This document shows positions 51,678 to 64,000 of a stretch of DNA of 64,000 nt, one piece after another. The DNA is from Membranipora membranacea (lineage: Eukaryota; Bryozoa; Gymnolaemata; Cheilostomatida; Membraniporidae), in NCBI GenBank assembly GCA_914767715.1, contig OU612065.1, positions 21,266,001 to 21,330,000 on the forward strand, in the 5' to 3' direction. How positions within the stretch are numbered: the stretch's first letter is position 1; every line of letters begins with the position of its first letter. The translations under genes and the position numbers were made by a program. Below the pieces are notes generated by a model. The model was given only the letters and a program-made list of their open reading frames with translations. It was not told the origin of the DNA and did no database searches.

Positions 51678-51990
51678 ATGGCAAACTGTGCTTCTCCCTC
51701 GACTGCGCCGGCGGCTTGGCCACCGCTGGGCGCGTTGGCCAGACACACAACCACACCACCCGACACTGGCTTCCAACAGCACGCTAAAGACAGCGTCCGC
51801 TGCCCAACCAATTCAAGCGCTACAAGAAATCGACTGCCAAACAAAAAATATTTATGCAAATCAAATTAAAACAATAAACCAGCTAAATGTAGACATCGGT
51901 CTATGTCCAATTAACGCTTCACCTCAGCTGGCCCGCATTGGCCAGCGACTGACCTGCATGGCTGGAACATCTGGCCCAACCAACATGGAA
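51678..51990. other. GC-rich block of unknown origin
   Basis: Locally much richer in G and C than its surroundings (CTGCGCCGGCGGCTTGGCCA). Open frames exist but show no recognisable domain. GGCC-centred words recur at both ends (TTGGCCAG at about 51736 and 51940), so a repeat or an insertion is possible. Confidence 0.4.
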
Positions 51991-54229
51991 TCCTCATAGG
52001 TGTTTGTCTCACCTTTCTATTTGTCCAAGTATTCATTTCAAAGCAATACACCAAAGACAAGTAATGTAAATTGTGTTCAAGGACGCCAAAAAATCAATGC
52101 TATGCCCACATGTGAAAAAGATGAGATTACTTATTTTATTTTCCTAAGAGCTGCGAAAGTAGTAATGCCGATATTTATGTTAATTCACAATTAAGTGATG
52201 ATGATATTTTGAAATGATGATGGCTAACTGATGGCACTTCAGTTGATTATCCCTGAAATCTTCTTTACCTATCCACATTCATTAATTTGCAGTGGTGCCT
52301 AATCAATGTTTATTTACAAGTTAGATGCAGTAATTTTCTTTGCTAATAGGTAATACACCTGTAATCGGGTGAAGGTCAACTTGTTGCACCCATCCTCCAA
52401 AATTAAATGATTAGTATGCTGATGACAAATGAGGGTGTAGCCAATTCAAAAGCACTGCTATGGAAATTTATTGAATTAAAGTTTGAAATTATTTTTGCAA
52501 AATAATATTAGGAAGATCAATGCATACGGTTTGGCTAATGAAAATTAGACCGGAAATGTGTGAAAAATGCAGGAGTCTTACATGGGGCCACTGAAAAATT
52601 CTGACAACGAATTTCCAACCCATAGTCACCAATATAGAAGAAAAGAAGCATACCATCATTTTGAGTGGTCTGGTTAAAGAATTGAAACAACCTGAAGCAA
52701 GCCTATTGAGGTGACAAGTCAACATAGTTTGCATGTAAAGCAATGGGGAAATAAATAGAGGTGTTGGACCATAGCTTGTCCGAATTTTCAGAAGACAATT
52801 ACAAATCAGCGGGAACTGATGATGCGTCAGACAGCCAAAATTTGGTTTCATTGTTTCATTTGTGATAATCCATATAAATCTGAATGATAAACATGACTGA
52901 GCTAAAAACAATGCAACTAGATTTAACCTTGTGAATTTCATGAATGTTCCCAAGAAATAAGCCTCATCTAATTTCAGCAAATTTAATGTCAATACAGAGT
53001 TTTGGGATTAGTGTATTTCATGGAAGGAATTCTGTTATTACACAATCAGAGCAGGGCTTATTTTTGATAATACCTACATATTGGCTTGCTAGAAGCAGAA
53101 TTGGTGCTTCTCTTAATCATCATATTTTTACTCCCACAAATTAATAAACCAAACCTACATTGGTACATAATAATGTACTCCATATCTAGTGAGAATCGCC
53201 TCAATCCATATTGTATTAGGTCGGTATTGCATTGCATAAACTGTTCGACGATGTTTGCGGATTTCCCTTGTACCAACAATGATTCAGCATGCCTAGCTTA
53301 ATTGGTTTTGACAATTACCAAAACAGTTTTCTAAGGTACCTGTCCGTGACTTACAGGTCGATGGTGATCATTTCTAATCCCTGATAAGAGAGCAAACAAC
53401 AATCAATATTTTGAGCTTACTGCCGCTAATCTAAGACCAGAGCAGGTGACCTTCAGCATCCATTCAAACACCACCGTGATGTTCAGATTTTTAGAGGAAA
53501 AAAAGTCCACTGATTGCTGAAGAGGTGATAATCCTACAACTTCTCACTTGTCAAACCTTGATAATACTAAGCCCTCTGTCAACAGACAAGCAAGCTTGAG
53601 GATAAAATCGTAAAGGCTTTCACATTCTTGATTTGCGTACACTGCTAAGGCAAAATGTGTTAGTATTGCATGGGTGATATTTCCTGACGGTTTAAGAAAA
53701 TTTATGTCAAATTTTTCGTTTGATTTATTGCAAGCAGTCCTTATCCAGTTTATGATGTTTCACAAGTGTATGACAGCTGTCCTATTCCGGGAGAGGATAA
53801 TTTTAATTGTAGGAATAAACGCTCTGATACCTGGCATATCAACTCCACTATTTGGTCTTCTTTATAATATATATTGAATATATGACAAGGGCAAATTTTG
53901 CATTTGTGACTATTCTAGAAAATATAGTGCTACAAAGACAAATTTTCATTGCATTTATGGAAATCAGTTAATGATAGAATAACAGTAAGGAAAATAAGCC
54001 CATTTGACCATCTCTGATAGTGATGTTACTCTCATAGCACTTTACGCTGATCTTCCAAGTTGAGATTGATATCTAGTGAAATGTAACATTGATTGATGGG
54101 ACAGGGTTATTGAAGACAATTTCAATGGAAGATTTTAGGGTATTCAGATCCCATCGTTTTACCCACTGTTTATCATTGAGATTAATTCTGACACTTCTCG
54201 CTTGTGGGTGAGCACAACTCCCAAAATAT
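51991..54229. other. No supported gene
   Basis: Contains a 167-codon minus frame (52489-52992) without an ATG start or known domain, and smaller frames. I see no splice-supported exon. Confidence 0.4.
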
Positions 54230-54283
54230 GAAAATCAAAACTACATATATGCGATGTAGTTTTCGATGTGTAACTGCCACCAT
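54230..54283 (-). pseudogene. Remnant first exon of a lectin-like copy
   Basis: ATG at 54283 on minus in a context shared with copies A and C (GACAGCCTGGTTCA upstream). The encoded start, MVAVTHRKLHRIYVVLIF, has lost the clean signal peptide and I find no donor at the expected 61st base. Probably the 5' end of dead copy A2. Confidence 0.5.
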
Positions 54284-55393
54284 TTTTAGGTGCAGCAATG
54301 AACCAGGCTGTCACAGCGGCTATAACAGCAGTTGTGAAATGAAAAACAAGTCCAGAGCAGACATAAACTTCATCATTGGAATACAGATATATTTGTTACA
54401 TCAGTTTATTTTTGTGTAAAACTTAATACTGAATAAAGACAACAGATCAGGGATATAAGTATTGATTCAATAAATTTTACTATTTATGGAAACTAGCATT
54501 TCAGAAAATCCATAATTTATTTGGTCTGTAGCTGTTCAGTCAGCTTCCTCAATATTTCAAAAAAGAAGTATCAACAAATATTCAGTCCATAACATTTTGC
54601 TGAGAGCAGCTTACTGCCAGCTGTTAATTTGAAATCATATCCTAGCTCTGAACCTCTGATTGCCTCAATAAGTTTTTGCCGATGATAGCAGAAAGGGCTG
54701 CCAATCTTTAGAGCTGCGGTGTTTCATTGACTCCATTGAGTAATGCCGAGAATACTTCCTATTAAACTCGAAAAAAATCAGCATAGCTTTGAGTGCAAAC
54801 AGCAGTTTTTGGTTTGGAGCAGGGCATGACAATGAAATACATCCATTTCCAAATTTTTTCTATTGTGATCGTAATTTGGAGATACACATGGAACATAATT
54901 TGTAAATAGATTCTGAAGCTTTTCTATAAATCCAACGAGAACAGCATACATATTGGACTGTTGAAGGAAATGAACAGGTATCAGTCTTCTCCCTGTTACA
55001 CAAGCTAAAATCTACTGCAGAATCAGCTTTACTCCGTAAAATTCATGTTTACCTTCGATTAGACAAACACATCCTTTGAGCCCTGACAGCAAACAACTCA
55101 CATGAAAAATATCAACATTATATATTTATTATCATATCCAACTGACTCTCTCTTCATATATGTCATTGTATGGCATCTTCCTGTCAGCTCAAGGAAAAAT
55201 GCAACAAAAGACTGTATGTCATATCCCTTTGCACGGTTGTCATGAATAGCTGAAATAAGTGAAAACTATGTAAAAGGATTTTAAGGATCTGATACACTAT
55301 CTTTATCAATTTCATCCCATTGTTAACTGGAATTATTCTAGCCAAGAAAAGGAAAACAGTCAGGTCAAGTAAAAGATTTTGTTCCACATAATT

Positions 55394-58300
55394 TTAGTAC
55401 CCATAGACTTCGACCTCGTAAAGCTGAAGCCACGTATTATCCGTTTGTTGGACAACCTTAATATATCTTCCATAGACAAGTGTATTACATTCCACATCTT
55501 CAACTAAATCTAGAAGGCCATCTCTTGTGGCGCAGGGGGCATAACTTCCAGGCTGTCCACTTGTAGCAACAGTCAGTACCAAGTCCTGACATTCTGCAAA
55601 AAAAACAGCCATCTATTTATTATTTGAGTAGTCACGTGTTTTGAGCACAAACAAATCAATATTTTGTCACTAGGCATTAAGCATCCTGAAAAGTAATGAC
55701 AAATAAGGAATTCCTATCAGTGCTGTGTTATAGTTTAATTTTCAATCAGAACTTTAACTCTTCACCCATTGTGAAAACGATACTAATCATTACAAATTTC
55801 TTGGAGTCATCCATTAAGGTAGAGACACGGGGGTCCTTGGATTTTCTCGAAACTTTATATACTGATCAAAGCCAGTTCCCTCACCTCTAATCCAAAATTC
55901 TGGATCATTATATTGAAAATTGTTGTTTCCATGGCAATTTGTATTTTTCACTGTGTTTACTACAGCAAGAAAGAGTTGTAGAAATTTATGAATGAACTAA
56001 GCTTGCTCTACAACAGCTTCATGTTTGGCACAACGCTATCTATACAATAACTATCAAACCTTAGTAGCAAATAAGGATTTGCCTACTCTAATTGACTCAC
56101 TAATTGGCAAGAGTATAATCTTATTGGCTCACAATTTACATGATCCACTGTTATTGGCTTAGCAAAATCACGTGACATTCAGGAATTTCATTCAATAAAA
56201 ATGACCAGTCTTTACCTTTTGTCAGTTTTGTACCATTTTGAGAGATAATACAAATATCTATCACGATTCGTCAATTATAATACTAAATATTGATAATGGA
56301 TGAATAATGTGGGGTAGTATCTGGTCTGAAATGGCACAGCAGGTGAGTGATGTGCCATACAGCTGTAGTCACAGATCATCAAAGTCGAGGGTAGCCCATG
56401 TTTATTCATGGACAATACTTGTGACTGATTGCCAATATGTGAGGTCAGATTCTATTGTTCTGGATCATGTTTTGGCTTTGAACACAAGTTTTTTCTACTC
56501 ATACATGCCTTGACAGAAGATGTTGCAGGCATTCGTATGTACTGCCATCATGGACACACAACATTAATGACGAGTAGGTGACTCACTAATTTTGTGCAGT
56601 TTTATCCTTTTTTGTGAACTTTCCTATACATGGACATAATTTAGCAATATAGACCTTAACATTATAAGAACATGTTGACCAAAGCACATCACCGTAGCTT
56701 TTTTTGCTCACTCCTCAAGCAAAGTGGAGCTCTGAGTGCAATGTCAGAAAACTACACATTTCAAAGGGTAGGCAACTCTGAGAAAGTTTTTGTGACTAAT
56801 TTAACTTGTTAGACTAGCTAAGGATGTAAATAATGGAGTAAGTCTATATTGAGCGACTTAAAGTATGGGGCTCTGTTTTTTATTAGCTTATGATTATATG
56901 TATGTATTGCACTCAAGTTATCCGAAAAGTCGGGTCTAACCCAAACAATCCATACAGAGGTAATAGTGTCACAATAGGTCATATGGTTGTACTATTGGAT
57001 GGTTTAAGTATACCAAGCAGTTTTAAGCCATCAATCTCCACCACACAGCCACCATATTGCTTCAATCACCCGAACTATTGACACAAAATATCAGCGCTTT
57101 GGTGTATAGCGCAACGTCAAATGATGTAACACAATTTTAATTTAAATTAACATCTTCCTTGTATCAAGAGCTTTCCAACGGTATATAGAAAGTCAAAATT
57201 TGCTGACCCCTGTGTCTCTACCTTAAGATTGTCTGTATATTTTCGGAACTGCGTTGTTGCGTGGTGTTAGTTATTGTATTTGTATGTCAGTATGCATATG
57301 ATGCTACCTCATCTACTCCACGTACAAGATGTGTTGTATACTGCTGAATGAAATGTGCTGGTATTTCTGGGTTTTCTAATACAAAACCATTAGCTAAACT
57401 AGCCGATCAGAATAACGAATATAGAAACAAGCCAATCAAATTAACAGCAGCCGAAACAAGTTTTGACTTAACACACCTCTATCAGGCCTCCGCCAAAACT
57501 TCATTCGCTCTATACAAAAGTCATCTTCCAGGTCTATCTCAAACCATGGATCTTGTTGGACAGCTAAAACCATGAGAGAGTCGTATACTGATAGTCCACT
57601 CTGCTCTGGTGTATAATATCCATCCACAACATGATAACCAGAATAGTCGTTACCAGAAGAACTGGCATATACTGTACTGGTTGACACATCTTTCCCTAAA
57701 ATCAGTTTGTAGTCTGAAAGGCAATATATCACATGGATTATCTCCATGTTATGACTGAATTATTAAACTAAAATATGCTCAATGACTCAGTCAGTCCTTT
57801 AGATTCCAATAAATGTGTCTATGTATTGCAAGGCAAACCGCATAACCTACCTCTAGAAAGAACGGTGCTGACTTGACGCAGTAGTGACCTGAAAACATGG
57901 CTGCCTGCGGTTCCGCTGAACTGACCTGTTAAAACAAAGCATATTAATACACATGGTGTAGATTTACGTTGAAAGTAGAGAGATGATAGTGTACAGAAGA
58001 CTAGTTTTATGTAACATCAATATTCATAATTTTTATTTTGAATGAAAATTTAACACTGAAATCTCAAACTTTAGATAATAATGGTATAGTTTAGAAGTTT
58101 AGTATGTTGGCTGAACATTGCTGAATTCACTCCCATACCTTCCTCAAGACCGGTGGCCAACAAGCACTCATTTGATTGGGGATCATAGCTGAATGTGATG
58201 CAGTTTATCTCCAAGCATTCCTGAGAACAAATCCCTAGTCTTGGTGTCTGAATCTGTATCTGGTAGGAAGTGATGCTATCGCAAACACCTGTTTGGTAAG

Positions 58301-58639
58301 TTTCTGTGTGCGGCCGATCATCATTTGCTAATACTCCTGAAAGGCACAGAATTAGATTTCATTTTTATCTTGCAAAATAAAAAATATCTTTTGATGTTTC
58401 ACTTCATAAATCAATCAGTAGTAATAAAGTTAGTTGATCATATACAATTTACATTGAAATTACGTTTGGCAATTTCCACATCAATACAGAAAAGCACAGC
58501 AAGCATTTCATTGATGAACATAAATAAATACATACTGTAGAATTGAAATTTTGAGAATTATACAGAAAGAAAACATACCAGATATATAGCGTAAAACAAG
58601 AAACAATTTGTGCAGTTTGAAGTAAGTAATTGTGTCCAT
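55394..58639 (-). CDS. Lectin-like copy B: signal peptide, PAN/apple, discoidin/fucolectin, 256 aa
   Basis: Exons on minus: 58639-58579, 58336-58139, 57925-57851, 57713-57477 and 55593-55394, total 771 nt with stop. All four introns are phase 1. Exon 1 gives a weakly hydrophobic start (MDTITYFKLHKLFLVLRYIS). Exon 2 is a PAN/apple domain with GICSQECLEINCITFSYDP and NECLL. Exon 3 is a short linker ending QVSTVLSR. Exons 4-5 form a discoidin/FTP-like fold: VVDGYYTPEQSGLSVYDS, QQDPWFEIDLEDDF, FWRRPDR, CQDLVLTVA, GRYIKVVQQT, LYEVEVYGY. The family binds fucose or other glycans and acts outside the cell, often in recognition. The His and Arg ligands typical of fucolectins are not evident, so the ligand is unknown. 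The last intron carries a 1.4 kb TTAA-flanked element. Confidence 0.83.
55818..57222. mobile_element. TTAA-flanked non-autonomous DNA element, 1405 bp
   Basis: Ends are GGTAGAGACACGGGGGTC (55818-55835) and the complement of 57205-57222, matching at 17 of 18 positions. TTAA flanks both sides (55814-55817, 57223-57226), as in piggyBac-type insertions, though the end bases are not the classic CCC. No transposase seen; open frames inside are short. Lies in the last intron of lectin copy B. Confidence 0.72.
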
Positions 58640-60557
58640 CGTGAGAGGCTGAGGTGAACCAGTCTGTCACAGCGACCATCACAGCAATGTGTGTGTAGCA
58701 TCAAAAAGGCTAAGAGAGGAAATCAATCTTGATCATTTGAAATCAAGATATATTTGATACACTTTTATGTAAAATATGATACCAAATAAAGACAAATCCG
58801 GAATTTTGAATATAAATGTAATTAGTTTTTATTATTTATAGATGCTGGGGTTTCAGTTAATCCATAGTTATGTTTGATCAATAGCTGTTCAGTCGGCCGG
58901 TTTAATATATTTCAAAAAGAAATAACAACAAACCTTCAATCCATAACATAGTGTGGAGAACAGCTTACTGACATCGGATAATGTGAAATCAAACCCTAGA
59001 TTAGAACAGGTGATCGGCTTGATAATTTTTCGGGGTTTACTCAAACGACCAAATATTGCAAAAAGGGCTGCTGATCTTTAGAGGCAGTTTCACTGACTTC
59101 ACCTGGTAATTTTGGGATATAAAATTGAATTCAAAATAATCATACAAAGCTCTGAGTACATCCTGTAGTTTTTAGTTGGTTGCAGGGCTGTTCTCATAGC
59201 AATGGAGGGGGCATCGAACCATGGCCCTACAACCTTTTTCAAGAGCTCAAATTTACAAAAAATCCAAGAATCAATTGTTGCATTGCATTGTTTAAAATCA
59301 ATACTGCTTGTGCATGAGACCTGTGAAAATAAAAAAAACCAAGTCTTATACATCATGTTTTTCTTAAGCTTTCTTTTGAAATCATAATAACAATATCCTT
59401 TAGTTAAGTCGTTATCTGTTGCATGCAGTGTTTGAAATCGCCTCCCCATCACATATATGATGTACACGTGGGGCATATACTGTAATAGTCCAATAATCTA
59501 CTGCTTCAATCTGTTTGTGAGAACTGTAAAGGCTGAATATCTCAACAAAAGGTCAATGAATGAAGTTGTTTACTATTGGATGGTGTTTCCTGTCAATAGA
59601 CATAACATTATTATTGATTTAAAACTTATGGAGAAAATAATCAGTATAAATACAGCAGATCCAGCTGCTAGACTCTATAGTGTGTCGGTGTCCTTCAATC
59701 CTTCACACTTAGTTCAGTGCAGATTCACACATCATTGATGTCCATATGATGATGTCTAAATTATGATGTTGATAAATATTCATACTTTTCCACTCATTTT
59801 ATTTGTATATTCTCTAGGTCATGATACTAGGTTGTTAGAGTGGTGATAATAATATCAACATAAACATAATATGCACATAAAACATGATTTTCTAATAGAA
59901 TCTGAAGCTACAAATCTACAAATGACCACCTAATCAACTGATCTATTTCGAAAAAAAATGAGTATGGATCAGTTATTTCCCGGTTAGAGAGGGAAATCTC
60001 TACTACAGAATCAGTTTACTCCGGAAAATTCATGTTTACCTCTGAATAGACTGAGCATTTTTGAATGCCTGACAGCAAACGACTCTGATGAAAAAAGCAA
60101 ATATATGAATATTTTTATAATGAAGTGAACCTCCCTTTATATCCTCCATTGGGCACACTACTGATTTATATGTATAGCTTCACCCTGTCTGTTGGAGAAA
60201 AAGCAGAGTCAATTCAAACGAAAGGAAGAACACAGCATCTTTAAGGCATTGCTCTCCACAGTTTTGCCATAGACAAGAAGAGTTGATAATAGAACACATA
60301 ATGTTAAAAAGATATGAAGGATCTGAATTACATATGGGTCTATCGAGGAAAGGAAAATACAGTATAAGATAATCTAAGCAGAAACCATACATCGATTGTT
60401 CTACTACCCTCAACTATCTTTTATAGATCAGTAAAATGCACTCCACGCTCTCAACAAGACCTAGGAGGCCATATTTGTTTCCGCTATAATATTAGTATAT
60501 AATACTACCAAATCACAATGCAGCTAGATTGGAAGAAATGTTGTGTGCCACACAAAG
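58640..60557. other. Intergenic between lectin copies B and C
   Basis: No gene seen. Related in blocks to the spacers at 47.8-49.5 kb and 54.4-55.4 kb. Confidence 0.5.
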
Positions 60558-61805
60558 TTAATGCCCATAGACCTCGATCTCATGAAGCTGAAACCTTTGA
60601 TTAACTGTCTGTTGTAAAACCCTCATATATCTTCCAGTGAACGGTGAAATACACTCCACATTCTCAACCATATCTAGGGTGCCATTTCTAAAGGCACAGA
60701 GGGCATAACTTTGGTGTTGTCCATCTTTAGCAACAGTACTATATCAGTAATTGAATCTAGCATATTTGTAGCCTGTAGGCAACATACTCAACAATAGAAA
60801 TCCGAGGTATAAGCTGTGGATCTGCACCACGCAGCAGTCAGTAGCCCCTCCACCCCGTGGCTGCAATAAACTGAACAAGTTGAGAAGCTAGTATAATATG
60901 AAAAATATGCTTAATTTGTGGTATTGAAAGCAATGATATTATTTTTGTATATGATTTTGTAACTGAGATGACTGTTCATATATAAAGATAAAAAAAACAT
61001 AAGAAAACTGCTCCGAATCTAGAATTCTTTTATACATCATTTTTTCCAATTATATATTCATTTTAAGAGTACGGGTATTTGTGTTACTGAAACAAAATGG
61101 TGGAAGAGAGTTTGTAATTGAAATAATTAAGTTTTCAAATTTAACATTTATTTATAACATCCTAATTTAGGAGTTCATCATTACGCATCAAATATCAAAA
61201 TATAACTTTCGAGGTTGTCTGCCACTTTAAGTCTATGGCATCAAAGATTAAGTCACTTTATTGCGAGCAACATTATGTGTAATAACAATGGTGTTATCAT
61301 TGATTTGTATTCCACTTCTGAAATGTACAGTATCAAGAAATTGACTGCCAACAATGATTTTTACAGTTGTACATGACATGTGTCCAACAACCACTCGTTT
61401 GACAGAGGATTATAACTAAACCTAATGTAGTCTCCCTCCAAGCATTCCTGAGAACAAATTCCTAGTCCCGGTGTTTGAATCTGTGGCTGGTAGGAGCTGT
61501 TGCTAACGTCAATACCTGATTGGTAGATTTCAGAGCGGGCCTGATCATCATTTGATAATACACCTTAAAGAAACAGTATATGATTATCACCGCAAGTTAG
61601 TGTTACATTTATCTAAAAATTGAATTAATTATTATTTTTATGGTATGATGATTTTCATGATATAACAGGAAAAAACTGCAAATTGTTGATGAATGCTATA
61701 AATACGAATAAATGCTAAGGCTTTAGAAATTTAGATTACCAATTTGAGAAACATTCAAAGAACTAAAAACAACTTGCACAGAATACAGATTATAACTCTC
61801 TCCAT
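60558..61805 (-). pseudogene. Lectin-like copy C, broken by nonsense codon and inversion
   Basis: Minus strand: signal exon ATG at 61805 runs MERVIICILCKLFLVL then TGA. The PAN exon (about 61564-61375) keeps GICSQECLE but two conserved Cys are changed (DYIRFSY, NEWLL). It runs directly into reversed sequence: on plus, 61350-61366 reads ATTTTTACAGTTGTACA, the intron end and first bases of the discoidin C-half exon as in copy D. The rest of that exon is at 60558-60738 on minus, ending QLHEIEVYGH. Between them lies the dispersed repeat in inverted orientation. The N-half exon and linker are missing. Confidence 0.78.
60763..61235 (-). mobile_element. Dispersed repeat, inverted relative to 50808-51295
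   Basis: Diverged copy of the 50808-51295 element on the opposite strand, ending GGTTGTCTGCCACTTTAAG on plus. It sits inside the inverted part of lectin copy C. Confidence 0.75.
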
Positions 61806-62153
61806 TTTGAGATGCTGCAGTGAACCAGGCTGTCACAGTAACTATAACAGCAGTTGTGAAATGAAATTCAAGCCCAGAGCGTTAATAAAACTTCATCATT
61901 GAAATGTGTTTGTTACATTTTCGATTTGATGTAAATAATAATGCCGAATATTATGACAAAAAACCGGAATTATGAGTATTGTTTGGTTAATTTTACTATT
62001 GGTGGAAGCTTTGTTTCAGGAAATGTCTCATAATCAAGCCACTTCCTGATTTCAGGAACCCTGAACAACTTGAACAATAGCATCCAATAGCTCTCAGAAG
62101 GTGTATACGTAAACTGCTAGTGAGAATGCATACACCCATACATAAATATCAGT

Positions 62154-63305
62154 TTGCATATCGTGCAAATCGAGCTACACATATGCACCCTCATGTTTAA
62201 TTGCAATTGTGACAACAGTTTCATTGATGATATAGCAGCCAACTACACAAGTTGTCTCCTAATTGACTTCTCTTCAGCTTCCAATACTGTTCAAGGCCTC
62301 ATTATGCAACTCATCTTGACACAAATGTCATTGAGTGGATTGAAAGGTTTCTAACTAACAAAGAGTACAAAGAACAACAGTTATCCCGCCCAGACACTGT
62401 GGTCCACCACAACCCACTCATACCTCCCATATGGCATAATCCTGTCTTTTGGAAGAAAAACAGAACAAATTCAAACGACAGGACGACAAAAGATTTTATC
62501 AAAATTAGTATAGGTGTCCCCCAAGGGACAGAACTAGGTCCTCTCCTATCGAATGCATTTATCGATGACTTGTCACCACCTACACCACATCTTAAGTATG
62601 CTGATGACACAACTTTATACCATCCGCTATCAAAATCTAACTGTCTCATGACTGACTCTACTGCTCATCGGGAAATTGTGAGCATCAGGGACAAACCACC
62701 TTCAAAGAGCACTCGATTACACCTCTCAGTACTGCACTGATAACTTTCTTCTGTTGAATGTGAACAAAACTCTCTCCATAAACATCACTTTGCAAAAAAC
62801 ACTCCCCATTTACACCTATAACATCAATCACTTTGAAATACTCTACACCCCAAATGTGAGGCTCCTTGGTGTGATATTTGATGAGCACCTGAAGTTTCAT
62901 TCCCATGTAGACCATATCATTAACAAAACAAAACTTTTTGTTCTTGGTCTTATAAAGCTAAGAAAAGCTGGTGTGAGACTGATATTATTTTACAAAGCTA
63001 GAATTTTATCTGTTTTATCATGTGCAGCCCCGTGCTGGTTCCCACGCTCCTCCCAAAATGATAAGGATAAACTGGGGAGATTTCAAAAGCTCTGCACCAG
63101 AATTATGATTCCATATGAGGAAGAGTATGAAGAGTGACTTTCTTTACTAAAGCTTGAAGAGCTAAAAATACATCTTGATATTCTTTGTTTTCGATATATT
63201 GCGAAGATTAAAGAATATGAGAATCATCCATGCAAAATATTTTTTAAAGCCCGAAATCACCGTTCTATAAATAGGACAGCATTTATAGACAATGATATTT
63301 TTCAT
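62154..63305 (+). mobile_element. Decayed non-LTR retrotransposon RT, C-terminal part
   Basis: Frames on plus give, in order, CLLIDFSSASNTVQ, ISIGVPQGTELGPLLSNAFI, the catalytic LKYADDTTLYH, LLLNVNKT, VRLLGVIFDEHLKFHSHVDH, SVLSCAAPCWFPRSSQND and FQKLCTRIMIPYEEEYEE. This is the CR1/jockey-like RT and thumb order. At least three frameshifts or stops break it. Different from the LINE at 14.9-15.8 kb. Confidence 0.88.
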
Positions 63306-63765
63306 TAATACACCTGACTGCTTTGTTTTTATTTATTTATTTATGCATGGTCTTTATTTGTCATTGACTTTTATAGGCAATAATAAAGTAAATTTATAAC
63401 ATAGCATCCTCCAATCGTTGCTCCTCCCATGGTTGTAATAGTCATGAAGAGTTGAAAATTGAAGACACGATGTAAAAAAGGATATGAAGGATCTGAATTA
63501 CATACAGGTGATCGGAAAAAAAAAGTCAGGTTAGCAGTCAGTATTGTTTTTTCCGTAAATCGATCAGATAAATCAACTCTTATTCTCAATCTAATGTAAT
63601 AATATTAATTTAATTAGTTTTGTTCAAATATTTTTTTGTTTATGAGGACAGCAAGATGTTATTTTCTATTGTTTATATCATATTTATAATTATATGAAAA
63701 ACTCAATAAAAGTGTGTCATAATAATAATTATTACAATAAGATAAATATATTCTTCCACATAATT
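63306..63765. other. Intergenic, AT-rich
   Basis: No gene seen between the LINE fragment and lectin copy D. Confidence 0.5.
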
Positions 63766-63965
63766 TCAATGCCCATAGACTTCGACCTCATGAAGTTGAA
63801 ATGATATATGACTCGTTTGTTGTACAACCTTCATATATCTTCCAGTAACTGGTGAAATACACTCCACTTTCTCAACAAGATCTAGCAGGCCATTTCTAAA
63901 CGTCCAGAGGGCATAGATTCCGTGCTGGCCATCTTTTGCAACAGTGAGTGCCAAGTCCTGTACAA
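63766..63965 (-). CDS. Lectin-like copy D, discoidin C-half exon (rest beyond the window)
   Basis: A 200-nt last exon, the same length as in copies A and B, after acceptor TTTTTACAG on minus. It reads VQDLALTVAKDGQ, GLLDLVEKVECISPVTGRYMKVVQQT and QLHEVEVYGH to a stop. Frame is intact and the phase-1 acceptor is kept, so the gene may be functional; earlier exons would lie past 64000. Confidence 0.75.
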
Positions 63966-64000
63966 CTGTAAAAATCACCATTAGCAGTCATTTTTTGTTA

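Noticed and set aside
52489..52992. 167-codon minus-strand frame
   Set aside because: Starts at TTG, has no recognisable domain and no splice support.

Overview
This is eukaryotic, metazoan-type nuclear DNA, most likely from an invertebrate. It is AT-rich, its genes have GT-AG introns, and its protein families are animal ones: caspase, PAN/apple plus fucolectin-like discoidin, and hAT-derived DUF4371. Decayed LINEs, tRNA-derived SINEs and MITE-like elements lie between the genes. The sequence alone does not fix the phylum. All gene models below were built by hand from splice sites and reading phase.

Region 1 (2.3-16.7 kb) holds a 12-exon minus-strand gene for a 793-residue DUF4371/hAT-transposase-derived protein. 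All eleven introns keep phase, so it looks like a host-type gene and not a dead transposon. One intron (4817-9001) contains a complete plus-strand gene of four exons (5811-8264). That gene encodes a 480-residue protein with ankyrin-like repeats followed by a caspase domain with His and Cys in place. LINE, MITE, foldback and microsatellite sequence sits in the other introns and just upstream.

Region 2 (16.8-18.5 kb) is a rearranged junction. It has a large foldback inverted repeat and a segment related to part of the next region, carrying a small intact ORF.

Region 3 (18.56-44.23 kb) is a tandem array of about 3.1 copies of an 8.0-8.5 kb unit. Each full unit carries two small convergent genes for secreted Gly/Asn-rich peptides, a 67-residue form on plus and a 63-residue form on minus, six genes in all. 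They share a signal peptide, a 5' UTR intron, a GYVS C-terminus and a 3' UTR. This is the most unusual feature of the window.

Region 4 (44.7-64.0 kb) is a minus-strand cluster of related secreted lectin-like genes: signal peptide, PAN/apple domain, short linker, then a discoidin/fucolectin domain split over two exons. Copy B (55.4-58.6 kb) is complete at 256 residues. Copy A has a doubled SINE inside a coding exon and an expanded QVS/QVT linker. Two further copies are broken by a frameshift, or by a nonsense codon and an inversion. A fifth runs off the right edge. A 1.4 kb TTAA-flanked element, another dispersed repeat and a LINE fragment lie among them.
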